The notes under the pieces are model-generated. The model searched no databases. It saw nothing but the letters and a program-made list of their open reading frames with translations, and was not told the DNA's origin. Both the position numbers and the translations under genes were made by a program. This document shows, one piece after another, positions 1 to 8,528 of a stretch of 41,265 nucleotides of DNA (position 1 is the stretch's first letter; every line of letters begins with the position of its first letter). Source of the DNA: Natranaerobius trueperi (lineage in GTDB: Bacteria > Bacillota > Natranaerobiia > Natranaerobiales > Natranaerobiaceae); contig NZ_NIQC01000023.1 of NCBI RefSeq assembly GCF_002216005.1, forward strand, positions 1 to 41,265, read 5' to 3'.

Positions 1-2
1 CC

Positions 3-749
3 CTGAAAGAATATTACCCTGTTGCTCTTGAGCTGTTTTCTAAAATAACTCTACCTGTTTCTCTAGCTTTTTTAAGGAAATACCCCACTCCAAAACAGGC
101 TCGAAAAGCTAGTAGAGATGAGATCTTTAAGTTTTTAAAAAAGCAAAAACATCCTAACCCTACGTCTAAAGCTAATGAGATCTTCACAAAGCTTCAAAAA
201 CCTAATTTAGAAGGGAACAGGGCCATTTGTTCTGCAAAGTCTAAGTTTTTATTTACTATCCTAGATCAGCTAGAGCCTTTATTAGAACATATTGATGAGT
301 ACGACAAGGAAATCGAGAAACTTTTTAAGTCTCACTTTGACAGTAAAATTTTCGACAGCATACCAGGTGCCGGTAAGCGAATTGCACCGATGCTGCTGGC
401 AGAGTGGGGAGACGATCGCAGCCGTTATGCTGACGCCTCGGTGGTACAGGCCCTTGCGGGAACTTCACCAGTGCTCCATCAAAGTGGCAAAATGCGTATT
501 GTAAAAAGGCGACACTCTTGTATTAAGCCTTTTCGAAACGCTTTACATCAGTTCGCTCTACAAACTACAAGGTGGATCCCCTGGGCCAAAGACTATTACT
601 ACAAAAAGCGCAAAGAAGGTAAACAGCATCATGAAGCTGTAAGGACTCTAGCTAATATTTGGGTTAGGATACTCTTTGCTATGTGGGTAAATAAAGAGCC
701 CTACAACGAAAGCAAGTTCATAAAAGCTAGAGAAAAACACGCTGCTTAA
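3..749 (+). CDS. IS110-family transposase, C-terminal part (5' end outside window)
   Basis: The frame is open from the window edge to the stop at 747-749, so this is the 3' end of a gene that starts upstream. The second half has the hallmark of the Transposase_20 domain of IS110-type DEDD recombinases: IPGAGKRIAPMLLAEWGD, then a stretch ending ALAGTSPVLHQSGK, then a basic segment (KRRHSCIKPFRNALHQFA). The N-terminal RuvC-like DEDD catalytic domain would lie before base 1. The first ~120 visible residues are the helical linker. Whether the complete gene is intact cannot be judged from this window. Family assignment is confident from the motif order. Confidence 0.85.
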   Translation: MKEYYPVALELFSKITLPVSLAFLRKYPTPKQARKASRDEIFKFLKKQKHPNPTSKANEIFTKLQKPNLEGNRAICSAKSKFLFTILDQLEPLLEHIDEYDKEIEKLFKSHFDSKIFDSIPGAGKRIAPMLLAEWGDDRSRYADASVVQALAGTSPVLHQSGKMRIVKRRHSCIKPFRNALHQFALQTTRWIPWAKDYYYKKRKEGKQHHEAVRTLANIWVRILFAMWVNKEPYNESKFIKAREKHAA

Positions 750-1011
750 TTTAGTTTTTAAAAGAGCAAAATTTCAAATTTGGATTACTGTATTCTGGGT
801 TTTCAAAATTTTACAGGGTTTTATCCTTTACATAGAGAATCTTTTAATAAATAATTACCTTCAATTCAACAATCCTAGCTGCCAGCTTATTTAAATAAAT
901 CGTGAAACCATATAAATATATTTCTATATGTGTTAAATTTTCCCTTTGTTTGTAAAAATTTTCTACCAATTTTTCTTCTCTTCAAATATTCCCTCACATT
1001 CATCTATATAA

Positions 1012-1050
1012 AAAAAGAGGGACTTATCCAGTGAAAGATTTCTTTCATTG
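1012..1050 (-). terminator. Rho-independent terminator of a vanished minus-strand gene
   Basis: Read on the minus strand, GGACTTGTTCAATGAAAG pairs with CTTTCACTGGATAAGTCC around a short loop (one mismatch region) and is followed by CCTCTTTTTTTATA. It lies ~30 bases beyond the stop codon of the relic at 1078-1205, so relic and terminator look like one surviving gene end. Confidence 0.6.
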
Positions 1051-1077
1051 AACAAGTCCTTCTTACTCCAATAATCC

Positions 1078-1205
1078 CTAAATCTTAAACTGCTCCAGCC
1101 CAAAGAAATGCATAAGCTTTAAATACTCTATTACCACCCGCTTAGCATCTTCCCTTCTCATAAACCACCCACTAGGCTCAAAGGTATCGTAAGGTGTGGG
1201 TGCAG
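1078..1205 (-). repeat. Decayed gene 3' end, copy 1 of 3
   Basis: Minus-strand translation ends TPYDTFEPSGWFMRREDAKR, then VVIEYLKLMHFFGLEQFKI and a TAG stop at 1078-1080. The same C-terminus recurs at 2332 and 4514. No start codon or upstream part of the gene remains, so this is a remnant. The protein family is not recognised. The three copies differ by scattered substitutions, which points to old duplications. Confidence 0.7.
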
Positions 1206-1348
1206 ATAAGACATTGTTTATCGTTCAACTTTCCTAGAGTTCAATCGCTCTGTCGGTTCTACTTCATCAATCCCGGCAGTTTTTAAGTTATATATTTAAA
1301 TTTTTATATAGTTTTGTAACATAGGCAATTCTAACGGTATGTCCTTAA

Positions 1349-1395
1349 TTGAGTTTTCTTTGTTTCTTTGTTATAATGATTTCAAAGATACAAAG
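1349..1395 (+). promoter_or_regulatory. Promoter and palindromic operator of the toxin-antitoxin pair
   Basis: TTGAGT at 1349-1354 and TATAAT at 1372-1377 are 17 bases apart, a good housekeeping-sigma promoter. CTTTGTTTCTTTG (1358-1370) and CAAAGATACAAAG (1383-1395) form an inverted repeat, 12 of 13 positions, centred on the -10 box. That is the expected position for an autorepressor site bound by the antitoxin or the toxin-antitoxin complex. The regulatory role is inferred. Confidence 0.7.
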
Positions 1396-1448
1396 ATATT
1401 AGTAATATTTTAATAGATTCTGCATATACTACAAAGGAGGGAAGAACA

Positions 1449-1817
1449 ATGAGTGCCATTTCTATGGAGCGTGATCAAATGGATCGTAAAATCATTAGTG
1501 TTTCTAAAAAACGCCAAATTACTATACCTTTAGAATTTTATAAGCATCTTGATCTTGATAATGAAGTAGAATGTACCCTTGAAGATGGAGCAATTGTAAT
1601 CCGACCCCTAAATAGAGATTCTAGTGAGTTTTCAGTAGAAATTCTTAAAGACCTTGTTTCCCAAGGTTATTCCGGCGATGAACTAATACGACAATTTGAA
1701 GCACAGAACAAAAATATTCAAAAGGCTGTTACCAATATGCTAGAAGAAGCAGATGCTATTGCTGATGGTGAAAAAAAATCCGCTAGCTTCGAAGACATTT
1801 TTGGTTCGGAGAACTAA
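1449..1817 (+). CDS. AbrB/MazE-type antitoxin
   Basis: A 122-aa protein with an N-terminal SpoVT/AbrB swapped-hairpin DNA-binding domain at about residues 11-50 (RKIISVSKKRQITIPLEFYK, ending GAIVIRPL). An acidic, helical C-terminal tail follows, the part that usually wraps and neutralises the toxin. The start ATG at 1449 has AAAGGAGG eight bases upstream; a second ATG at 1479 would match the domain start but has no ribosome site. The stop is two bases before the toxin ATG, so the genes are translationally coupled. Antitoxin function follows from the pairing with the RelE-type gene; autoregulation is suggested by the palindrome over the promoter. Confidence 0.82.
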   Translation: MSAISMERDQMDRKIISVSKKRQITIPLEFYKHLDLDNEVECTLEDGAIVIRPLNRDSSEFSVEILKDLVSQGYSGDELIRQFEAQNKNIQKAVTNMLEEADAIADGEKKSASFEDIFGSEN

Positions 1818-1819
1818 TT

Positions 1820-2110
1820 ATGTATGAGATACAATTCAGCCCAGCTGCTGAACGCTACTTTAAAAAACTAAAAGAAAAGCCTTTGAAGCAGGCTTATGAA
1901 AACGCTCTTCTCGATTTAAGAAAAGACCCTTATATTGGAAAGCCAAAGCGTGGCGATCTTGCCGGTATTTATGGTTATGATATAAAATACAAAGGTGTAG
2001 ATTATGAAATTGCCTATATGATCCACGAAGTTAATGGTAAAAAATTAATTGTCCTTCTAGCTGGGACACGGGAAAACTTTTATGAACAACTAAAGCGATA
2101 TATCAAATAG
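1820..2110 (+). CDS. RelE/ParE-family toxin
   Basis: A 96-aa protein of the size and pattern of the RelE/ParE toxin family: MYEIQFSPAAERYFKKLKEK at the N-terminus, then a helical hairpin, then GKPKRGDLAGIYGYDIKYKG with the basic/aromatic core, and a C-terminal strand LIVLLAGTRENFYEQLKRY. RelE members cut mRNA on the ribosome and ParE members poison gyrase; the sequence alone does not decide which. The gene starts two bases after the antitoxin stop and ends before a strong terminator, so the pair is a closed bicistronic unit. An AbrB-type antitoxin with a RelE-fold toxin is a less common combination than RelB-RelE. Confidence 0.82.
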   Translation: MYEIQFSPAAERYFKKLKEKPLKQAYENALLDLRKDPYIGKPKRGDLAGIYGYDIKYKGVDYEIAYMIHEVNGKKLIVLLAGTRENFYEQLKRYIK

Positions 2111-2224
2111 CTTGCATACCTTAGATAGCAAGGTTATACAAACCACCATTTATAACATACTATCAGGTATGAAATAACAATAATACTTACCAATTTCCAA
2201 TATCATATACTATTGCAATGATAG

Positions 2225-2290
2225 GGAAACGATACTACTGGTGAAAGTTGCTTTGCGACTTTCACCAGTAGTATCGTTTCCTTTTTATTA
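2225..2290 (+). terminator. Strong terminator after the toxin-antitoxin operon
   Basis: Two 24-base arms (2225-2248 and 2258-2281) are perfectly complementary around a 9-base loop and are followed by TTTTTATTATTT. It ends the plus-strand toxin-antitoxin transcript 115 bases after the toxin stop. The perfect long stem is longer than termination requires. Confidence 0.85.
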
Positions 2291-2331
2291 TTTGAATTCA
2301 CATAAATTGTCAAAGCCTTTTCTGTCACAAC

Positions 2332-2620
2332 CTACATCTTAAACTGCTCCAGCACAAAGAAATGCATAAGTTTTAGATACTCAGTAATCACCCGTTTAGC
2401 ATCTTCCCTTCTCATAAACCACCCACTAGGCTCAAAGGTGTCATAAGGTGTGTATCTCTGAAAATGGTACTTAGAAGTAACCACCAGGATTGATTCAGTA
2501 TCATGTTTATCTTCTGGTGTTGTCAGTTGTAACTACAACCCACCAAGTTTTGGAACAGTTTTTTATCGAGCCACTTTTGGTGCCATAATCAATATTCTCA
2601 CTGGAAAATGATAAATGCTT
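2332..2620 (-). pseudogene. Decayed gene 3' end, copy 2 of 3 (longest)
   Basis: Minus-strand translation shows the same C-terminus as copies 1 and 3 (YTPYDTFEPSGWFMRREDAK ... LKLMHFFVLEQFKM, TAG at 2332-2334). It extends further upstream through EDKHDTESILVVTSKYHFQR and, after one frameshift, KNCSKTWWVVVTTDNT. No start codon is left. This copy shows the repeat was a real protein gene of unknown family whose 5' part has been lost. Confidence 0.6.
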
Positions 2621-2703
2621 ATTCATGGAATATGTATATTAATGATTATAAATATTAAATCTTAATACTAGACTCATACTCCTGAGATATTTTATTTAAT
2701 TCT

Positions 2704-4497
2704 CTATACACTATATTTGTAGATACTATTCATTCCTTGAGAAACAATATATTCTTCGACATAAGGGATAGCCAAGGTAATAAATTTTTCTTTAAGGCAA
2801 TTTTTGCTTTGGGATGGTTGTCGGTTAGTATTTTTTGATTCAACAAAAATTATTTGTTCTTCATTTCTATTTGGATATAATATCAAGCCATCGAATTCGG
2901 CCTTTTTTCTTGTTAAATCTTTCTGATCCTTAACTACAATACTAGAACACACTGTCAAACCTAAGTCGTTATTATTATCACTGTCAAGTATTGATTTTAT
3001 AACTTTTATTTCATGTATGTTATCTTGATGACTTTCTGGATAACTTGTCAATAAACGCTTTAAACTCTTTGATCGCTTCCTTTTACCTTGATCTAAAGTT
3101 ACGCAAACATTCTTGTCAAGTCCTCCTTCTAATAAAATTTTATGCTCGTTAAATAGATAGTAAAGAAAAAACTTAGTTGTTAGTAACACTTGATCATGAT
3201 AGGTGTTTTCTTGGTCACTAGTTTTTAAACGATTTAAGAAATTCAATATAACTCTAATTACTTTAAAGGCGACTTTTTGTTTTTGATTACATTTTGCTTT
3301 AATTGCTACAAGCATTATTATTCTCTCTTCACTCATGCTATAATACCAAGCTACTTTAACAAAATTGGTACTATTAAGTCTTTTTATTAATTGAATAATT
3401 TCGCTTTGTTTCTCATCCGAAAAAGAAAGTTTTAATATATTAGAAACTTCGAAATCATTTCGTTTAGAGTATTTTTTATTAAAGATTGCATAACTATCTT
3501 CTTTACCATTAATAAATTCTTGATAGCTTGAAGAGAACAGTTCTTTAGTCTTTTCGTGCTTCATAATGTTTCTTGTCATTCTTTGAACAATATCAAATTG
3601 AATAATCGCATTAGATTCTTCATTATAAACATTATCTTGAAGCAATTTATTCAGACCCTTAAAAAGATTGCTGATTTGCTTTTCTTCGTTATATCCAGAT
3701 AATCGCTCCATTAATAATGTTTCTAGATATTTGTCATTATGTATGTCTATGTAAATAGGAACTGGAGCTATGGATAAATCATAGGTAACAAAGCTTACTT
3801 CTCTTATAATCACAAATAATTTAAATATATATTCTAATTTCTCAGAACCTGATCTTTCTTTTGTTAAATATTCGCTTAATATGTTGATCGCAAACTTAAT
3901 AGTTAATTGATCTCTTCCAATTGACAACAATATAAGTAAAGAATTAAGCAGGTGAAACCTATAATAATTATTAGATTCAATAATTTGACGCGCTATATTC
4001 TTATGTAAGTCAAATTCAAAATTACAAAGAAATGACTCATAAAGTTTTTCATCACTCTTTATCGCATTTATAGCAGCTCTCGACGATGTGAAAGTATTTT
4101 TAAAATGTCCTATATTATAAATTAAAGCTAAAATTTGGAGAATATCAGCGATTGTAGGTACTTTTTTAAAATCACTATTTTTTATATCAAAAATACCATT
4201 CGTAAATTCTTTACATTTCACTTTATTCCCCAAAGAAAGCATTAATTCTGAATTCAATTTCTTTTTTACAAATAGATACATATATTGTTGCATCATTACA
4301 TAATCATATCTAGTATATGAATCTTTTTTTCTTACTGTAATATTGCCAAGTAAAGGGGTATTATTAAGTTCTTCTATTAAACCTTCCTCTTTGAGTATAC
4401 TAAAAAGATCTGTTGCTAATGGAAACAAGTTTATCTTGACTTTTTTAGACTTCCCAACATTTCGTATCCCCTTAAATATTTCTTCCTCAATAAACAT
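2704..4497 (-). CDS. 597-aa protein with C-terminal PD-(D/E)XK-like nuclease motif
   Basis: The frame can be extended to an ATG at 4602, but the first 35 codons read through repeat copy 3 out of its own frame. The ATG at 4497 has AGGAGGGAACTC directly upstream and is the likely true start. Most of the protein (about residues 1-500) is helical with no recognised domain. Near the C-terminus, KAEFDGLILYPNRNEEQIIF followed by VESKNTN gives Asp536, Glu553 and Lys555, the spacing and hydrophobic context of a PD-(D/E)XK nuclease core. A DNA- or RNA-cleaving role, perhaps in defence, is inferred from that motif and the mobile neighbourhood. It stands alone on its strand between repeat copies 2 and 3, with no recognised partner or terminator. 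Confidence 0.6.
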   Translation of the reverse strand: MFIEEEIFKGIRNVGKSKKVKINLFPLATDLFSILKEEGLIEELNNTPLLGNITVRKKDSYTRYDYVMMQQYMYLFVKKKLNSELMLSLGNKVKCKEFTNGIFDIKNSDFKKVPTIADILQILALIYNIGHFKNTFTSSRAAINAIKSDEKLYESFLCNFEFDLHKNIARQIIESNNYYRFHLLNSLLILLSIGRDQLTIKFAINILSEYLTKERSGSEKLEYIFKLFVIIREVSFVTYDLSIAPVPIYIDIHNDKYLETLLMERLSGYNEEKQISNLFKGLNKLLQDNVYNEESNAIIQFDIVQRMTRNIMKHEKTKELFSSSYQEFINGKEDSYAIFNKKYSKRNDFEVSNILKLSFSDEKQSEIIQLIKRLNSTNFVKVAWYYSMSEERIIMLVAIKAKCNQKQKVAFKVIRVILNFLNRLKTSDQENTYHDQVLLTTKFFLYYLFNEHKILLEGGLDKNVCVTLDQGKRKRSKSLKRLLTSYPESHQDNIHEIKVIKSILDSDNNNDLGLTVCSSIVVKDQKDLTRKKAEFDGLILYPNRNEEQIIFVESKNTNRQPSQSKNCLKEKFITLAIPYVEEYIVSQGMNSIYKYSV

Positions 4498-4513
4498 GAG
4501 TTCCCTCCTATCC

Positions 4514-4637
4514 CTACATCTGAAACTGCTCCAGTACATAAAAATCATAAGCTTTAGATACTCAATAGCCACTCGTTTAGCATCTTCCTTTTCATATACC
4601 ACCCACTAAGATCAAAGTATCATAAGGTGTGGGTGCA
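4514..4637 (-). repeat. Decayed gene 3' end, copy 3 of 3
   Basis: About 120 bases matching copies 1 and 2 (compare KEDAKRVAIEYLKLM with REDAKRVVIEYLKLM), with small deletions that shift the frame before the original stop at 4514-4516. It ends 16 bases before the start codon of the 597-aa gene and contributes a false N-terminal extension to that frame. Confidence 0.65.
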
Positions 4638-4731
4638 GATAAAAACTGAACATCCAAGTCATCTAATGTAAAGATTAAGCTATAGCTCTTTGAAATGTAC
4701 TTATGAGTTCAACAGATAGTTCTCCTCCGTA

Positions 4732-4782
4732 ACCAAAAAAATAATAATCTGGTACATTAATACTTATGTACCAGATTATTAT
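4732..4782 (-). terminator. Terminator of the polysaccharide operon
   Basis: Arms 4741-4757 and 4766-4782 pair over 17 bases; read on the minus strand the stem is followed by ATTTTTTTGG. The stop codon of the last gene (TAA, 4757-4759) begins at the edge of the loop, so the last codons of the gene form one arm of the terminator. Confidence 0.85.
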
Positions 4783-7066
4783 ACATCTCTATCTCTTCAC
4801 CTTCCATCTCTTCTTTAACCTCTTCTAATTCCTCATTCACATCTAAAGCATCATACAGTAACCCTTGGTAGACTAGTATCTCTCCTTCAGCATCTAAACT
4901 TATTTCCTCTTTTTCTAGAAAATCTTGTGCCTTTTCATACTGTTCTAAAAGAACATAACCTTTAAATATAATACTATCAAACTCATCAGACTGGGAGTGA
5001 TATTCTCTAAAAGTATCACGAAAGTCTATCAATTCCTCTAAATACTCATAAGCAGACTCCATATCATCATCTAAAAGTAAGTTCTCTCCCACATTCCTTA
5101 AAGCATTTGCATATGTAATATATGCTGATTCATTATATGGTTGAGCTTTACATGAATGCTTTAAGTGATCTAAACCCACATCAACATTTCCTACCCTAAG
5201 CATAAATTGACCATATGCCCTATTTATTTGTCCATCTTCTGGATTTAGTTCAATAGCTCTCTCTGCTGTATCTATAGCTCTATATATAAATTCTTCTTCA
5301 CCAGTTTCTTGATAAACTGTTTCATATGCTCGAGCTAAGTCTATATAGACAGAAGCATTTAATGAATCTCTAGAAATAGCACTCTCATAAAGTTCCATTG
5401 CAGTTCCTATTTCACCCTGCTCCATAGCAGCTGAAGCTCTTTGTCCATCTTTATATCCTGAATAAACCATAGAAGAATATATTAACATTACAACAGTAAC
5501 AACTAGCATCACATATGGAAAAACCTTATTAACGACCTCTAACTTACTATCACCTTCAAATAATCCTTGTGACTTTTTCTTATTTACTTTCTTTTTACTT
5601 TTAACCTCTTCTTCTACAGTTTTCTCCCCTATAGCCATCCTATAGTAAAATGTAACTAAACCGAAAATAGCCCATAGATAAACTGCTACTGCTCCTAAAG
5701 ACAAGTTAAAATCAATCATACTATGGCCACCTAATGCTATAGCAGCAACAAAAAGTCCACTTGCATTATAGAAATCCTCTCGTCTCTTTTTCCATATAAT
5801 AAATAACTGATAAGCTAAAGCTATCCAAATTCCACTAAATATCAACATCCCAGGTATCCCAGTTTCAACTCCTACCTGAAAGATATGACTATGAACTTCC
5901 GTTGCCCAGTAGTCACGTTCCATATATCTATGATAGAGGGGTTCCCAACCACCTCCACCAGCACCTAATACTGGCCTATCTTTTATCATATCCCAAGCTG
6001 TATCCATGAGTTCTCCTCTTGTTCCTAGTCCTGTTTCATCAAAATCAATTCTATCTATTCGTCTTTCTACTACATCTGGCATATAATCCATAGCTTGTTC
6101 ATAGTTAGTAACACCATAGAAAGATACTCCTAGAATCATAACTGCTAATATTCCAATCAGTCCATATCTTACTGGCTTAATATTTAATTTCTCTATTCCA
6201 CCTAAAAAGTAAGAAAACAGAAATGTTAAACCACCTGAAGCAATAGTTCCTATAACTACGTAATACCAACCTTCTGTTAAGTTATCTTCAATAGCTTCCC
6301 ATAGCGGCATAGCAGTAACTAGAAAAAATACTCCCGGAATAGTTGCATATATAAAAGCATTTATAAATCTACGGAAGTTAAGTGCCCAAAATATTAAAAG
6401 TACTACAGGAAAAAACAGCCATGCTCCTCTAGACATAGTAAATACAAATGTAACTAACGTAAAATAACCTGCTCCTCCAAATATTGCTTTGATTATAGAA
6501 TGCTTTTCTTCTAATACTCTAGATAAAGCTACAAAAGATCCAGCTGTTAAAAAAGCAGCAGTAGTATTAGGATATTGTAGACTAGAATAGATCCTGTTTC
6601 TAACCATTGCACCGGGAAACTCAAAAGAACCTAAGGCTGTTCCAATTCCGACAAATGAAACTCCTACTGCAGCAGCCACTAGTGCATATAACAACCATTT
6701 AACTGTATTATTAGTAGGAATCCTCGATACTATTAGATAAATAACAAAGTAATTAGATACCCTTAAAAATTCTAAAACTGCTTCTCTTGGGGTTACTGCT
6801 ACAAAAGTACTTAATCCATAAACTAAACAAAATCCTAATAATATAAAATCCATAGGAGATTTTAATAAACTCTCGTTTCTTTTAATTAAATTATATGCTA
6901 AAAAACATCCAAAAAATAGAAAGCTTACTACATGATAAAAAAGCATATCCATATCAAAAAATAATCCCCGATAGAATGGGGGATATATTATTAGTATTAA
7001 AGTAGCTATAAGTAATATATATAATACCATGTTGTTATTAAATAATGATTTTTTATTAGTTTTCAT
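4757..7066 (-). CDS. O-antigen ligase/polymerase-like membrane protein with C-terminal TPRs
   Basis: A polytopic protein (769 aa from ATG 7066) with about a dozen membrane segments. A large extracytoplasmic Wzy_C-type loop holds GTRGELMDTAWDMIKDRPVL and, later, the His-containing segment ATEVHSHIFQVGVETG. After residue ~520 comes a last membrane span and then TPR-like repeats (AAMEQGEIGTAMELYESAIS; AIDTAERAIELNPEDGQINR). This layout is that of O-antigen ligase family proteins with TPRs, which transfer or polymerise lipid-linked glycans outside the membrane. The frame opens at a GTG at 7075, but AGGTGA fits the ATG at 7066 better. It starts right after a 60-aa membrane gene and is the last gene of the locus, closed by the terminator at 4732-4782. 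Ligase, polymerase or protein-O-glycosyl transferase cannot be separated by sequence. Confidence 0.85.
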   Translation of the reverse strand: MKTNKKSLFNNNMVLYILLIATLILIIYPPFYRGLFFDMDMLFYHVVSFLFFGCFLAYNLIKRNESLLKSPMDFILLGFCLVYGLSTFVAVTPREAVLEFLRVSNYFVIYLIVSRIPTNNTVKWLLYALVAAAVGVSFVGIGTALGSFEFPGAMVRNRIYSSLQYPNTTAAFLTAGSFVALSRVLEEKHSIIKAIFGGAGYFTLVTFVFTMSRGAWLFFPVVLLIFWALNFRRFINAFIYATIPGVFFLVTAMPLWEAIEDNLTEGWYYVVIGTIASGGLTFLFSYFLGGIEKLNIKPVRYGLIGILAVMILGVSFYGVTNYEQAMDYMPDVVERRIDRIDFDETGLGTRGELMDTAWDMIKDRPVLGAGGGGWEPLYHRYMERDYWATEVHSHIFQVGVETGIPGMLIFSGIWIALAYQLFIIWKKRREDFYNASGLFVAAIALGGHSMIDFNLSLGAVAVYLWAIFGLVTFYYRMAIGEKTVEEEVKSKKKVNKKKSQGLFEGDSKLEVVNKVFPYVMLVVTVVMLIYSSMVYSGYKDGQRASAAMEQGEIGTAMELYESAISRDSLNASVYIDLARAYETVYQETGEEEFIYRAIDTAERAIELNPEDGQINRAYGQFMLRVGNVDVGLDHLKHSCKAQPYNESAYITYANALRNVGENLLLDDDMESAYEYLEELIDFRDTFREYHSQSDEFDSIIFKGYVLLEQYEKAQDFLEKEEISLDAEGEILVYQGLLYDALDVNEELEEVKEEMEGEEIEMYNNLVHKY

Positions 7067-7075
7067 TTTAATCAC

Positions 7076-7258
7076 CTACTCTGAAGTAATTACTTTATAA
7101 GAAGAATATATTAAGATTCCTGATGCTACTATTAAACCAAATGTAATCAAAAGAGGTGAAGAATTAAAATTAACTATACTCATATGTAACAGTAACCCCA
7201 TAATTGCAAATAAGACCATTCCTATAAAACTATACTTAACCTTTTCTATTAATTCCAA
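7076..7258 (-). CDS. Small two-span membrane protein
   Basis: A 60-aa protein starting with TTG at 7258, five bases after a strong GGGGAGGTG site. Two hydrophobic segments (FIGMVLFAIMGLLLHMSIV and LLITFGLIVASGILIYSSY) suggest a membrane hairpin. Its stop abuts the start region of the large ligase-like gene, so the two are coupled. It may assist or anchor that protein; the family is not recognised. Confidence 0.65.
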   Translation of the reverse strand: MELIEKVKYSFIGMVLFAIMGLLLHMSIVNFNSSPLLITFGLIVASGILIYSSYKVITSE

Positions 7259-7400
7259 CTAAACACCTCCCCTACCCTTCTTTATCATTTTCTCTAAATG
7301 CTTCACAACATATCTATTTACTTTTCATTAAGATTATTATAGAAGGGTAAACTATAGTTCTATCTACTCTCTTAAAATACTTCAAATAGTGATAGATGCA

Positions 7401-8510
7401 TTACCATAAACTTTTAATAATCCCTATAACTCTCTCTAAATCCTCATCTGTCATCTTAGTATCAGAAGGAAGACAAACACCATTTTTAAATAACTCATCT
7501 GATACACCTTCACCAATAAAGTCATATTCTTTATAATAAGGTTGTAAGTGCATTGGTTTCCATAAAGGTCGTGCCTCTATACTTTCTTCTTCTAAAGCTT
7601 CTATAACATCTAATGGTCTTACTTCACCAGTAAGTAGCATACAACTTAACCAATAGTTAGGAGTATTCCACTCATTAATAGGCATGAACTGAACACCAGG
7701 TAAATCACTCAGTTCTTTTTTATAATACTCAAATATGTACTTTTTCTTTTCTACTCTCTTATCTAATACTTTTAGTTGTCCTCTACCAATACCAGCTAAG
7801 ACATTACTCAACCGGTAATTATACCCCAGTTCACTATGTTCATAATGCCTTGCCTTATCCCTAGCTTGACTAGCCCAGAATCTTGCTTTTTCAATTCTCT
7901 CCTCTTTATTAGATACTAGCATTCCTCCACCTGAAGTGGTAATAATTTTATTTCCATTAAAAGAATACACTCCATAATCACCTAATGTACCCGTATGCTT
8001 GTCCTTGTAATAAGATCCTAAAGATTCTGCTGCATCTTCTATCACAGATACATTATACTTATTACAGATCTCTAAAATTCTATCCATATCAGCAGACAAT
8101 CCATATAAATGAACCACAATTACTGCTTTTGGAGTATATTTTTCAAAAGCTTCTTCTAAAACTTCAGGAAACATATTCCAAGTTTTATAATCACTATCAA
8201 TAAATACAGGTGTGGCGTTTTGATAAATGACCGGGTTTACCGAAGCTGCAAAGGTAAGGGACTGGCAGAAGACTATATCACCTACACCTACACCGTCAGC
8301 TTTCAGAGCCAGGTGCATTGCACTAGTGCCAGAAGAAAGAGCTAGTGCAGCTTGTGAGTCTATCTTGTCACAAAACTCCTGTTCAAATTTATTGACATTA
8401 TTGCCCAAAGGAGCAATCCAATTAGTGTCAAATGCTTCTTGGACATATTGCATTTCATAACCTTCATCACTCATGTGGGGTGATGAAAGGTGAATTTTTT
8501 GATGTGGCAA
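7401..8510 (-). CDS. DegT/DnrJ/EryC1-family sugar aminotransferase (PglE/EpsN-like)
   Basis: A 369-aa PLP enzyme that should aminate a UDP-4-keto-6-deoxy-sugar with glutamate. Visible family motifs: SSGTSAMHLAL at 60-70 (phosphate binding), EDAAESLGSYY near 158-168 (Asp159 holds the pyridine nitrogen) and SFNGNKIITTSGGGM, where Lys188 forms the Schiff base. Start is TTG at 8510 with GGAGG seven bases upstream. With the PglD-type acetyltransferase and PglC-type transferase in the same operon, it fits the UDP-bacillosamine branch (PglE in Campylobacter, EpsN in Bacillus). The 4,6-dehydratase that should make its substrate is not in this window. Confidence 0.88.
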   Translation of the reverse strand: MPHQKIHLSSPHMSDEGYEMQYVQEAFDTNWIAPLGNNVNKFEQEFCDKIDSQAALALSSGTSAMHLALKADGVGVGDIVFCQSLTFAASVNPVIYQNATPVFIDSDYKTWNMFPEVLEEAFEKYTPKAVIVVHLYGLSADMDRILEICNKYNVSVIEDAAESLGSYYKDKHTGTLGDYGVYSFNGNKIITTSGGGMLVSNKEERIEKARFWASQARDKARHYEHSELGYNYRLSNVLAGIGRGQLKVLDKRVEKKKYIFEYYKKELSDLPGVQFMPINEWNTPNYWLSCMLLTGEVRPLDVIEALEEESIEARPLWKPMHLQPYYKEYDFIGEGVSDELFKNGVCLPSDTKMTDEDLERVIGIIKSLW

Positions 8511-8528
8511 TTTCGGGCCTCCTTAAAT

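Larger units (their letters stand above)
750..1348. other. Gene-free stretch after the transposase
   Basis: About 600 bases without an intact gene. The first ~200 bases are AT-rich and probably contain the right end of the IS110 element, whose ends cannot be recognised by eye. The rest holds a minus-strand hairpin (1019-1050) and copy 1 of a repeated gene 3' end (1078-1205), listed separately. Nothing else was recognised. Confidence 0.5.

Noticed and set aside
4498-4602. N-terminal 35 codons of the nuclease-like gene from ATG 4602
   Set aside because: They are a frame-shifted reading of repeat copy 3, while AGGAGGGAACTC sits before ATG 4497.
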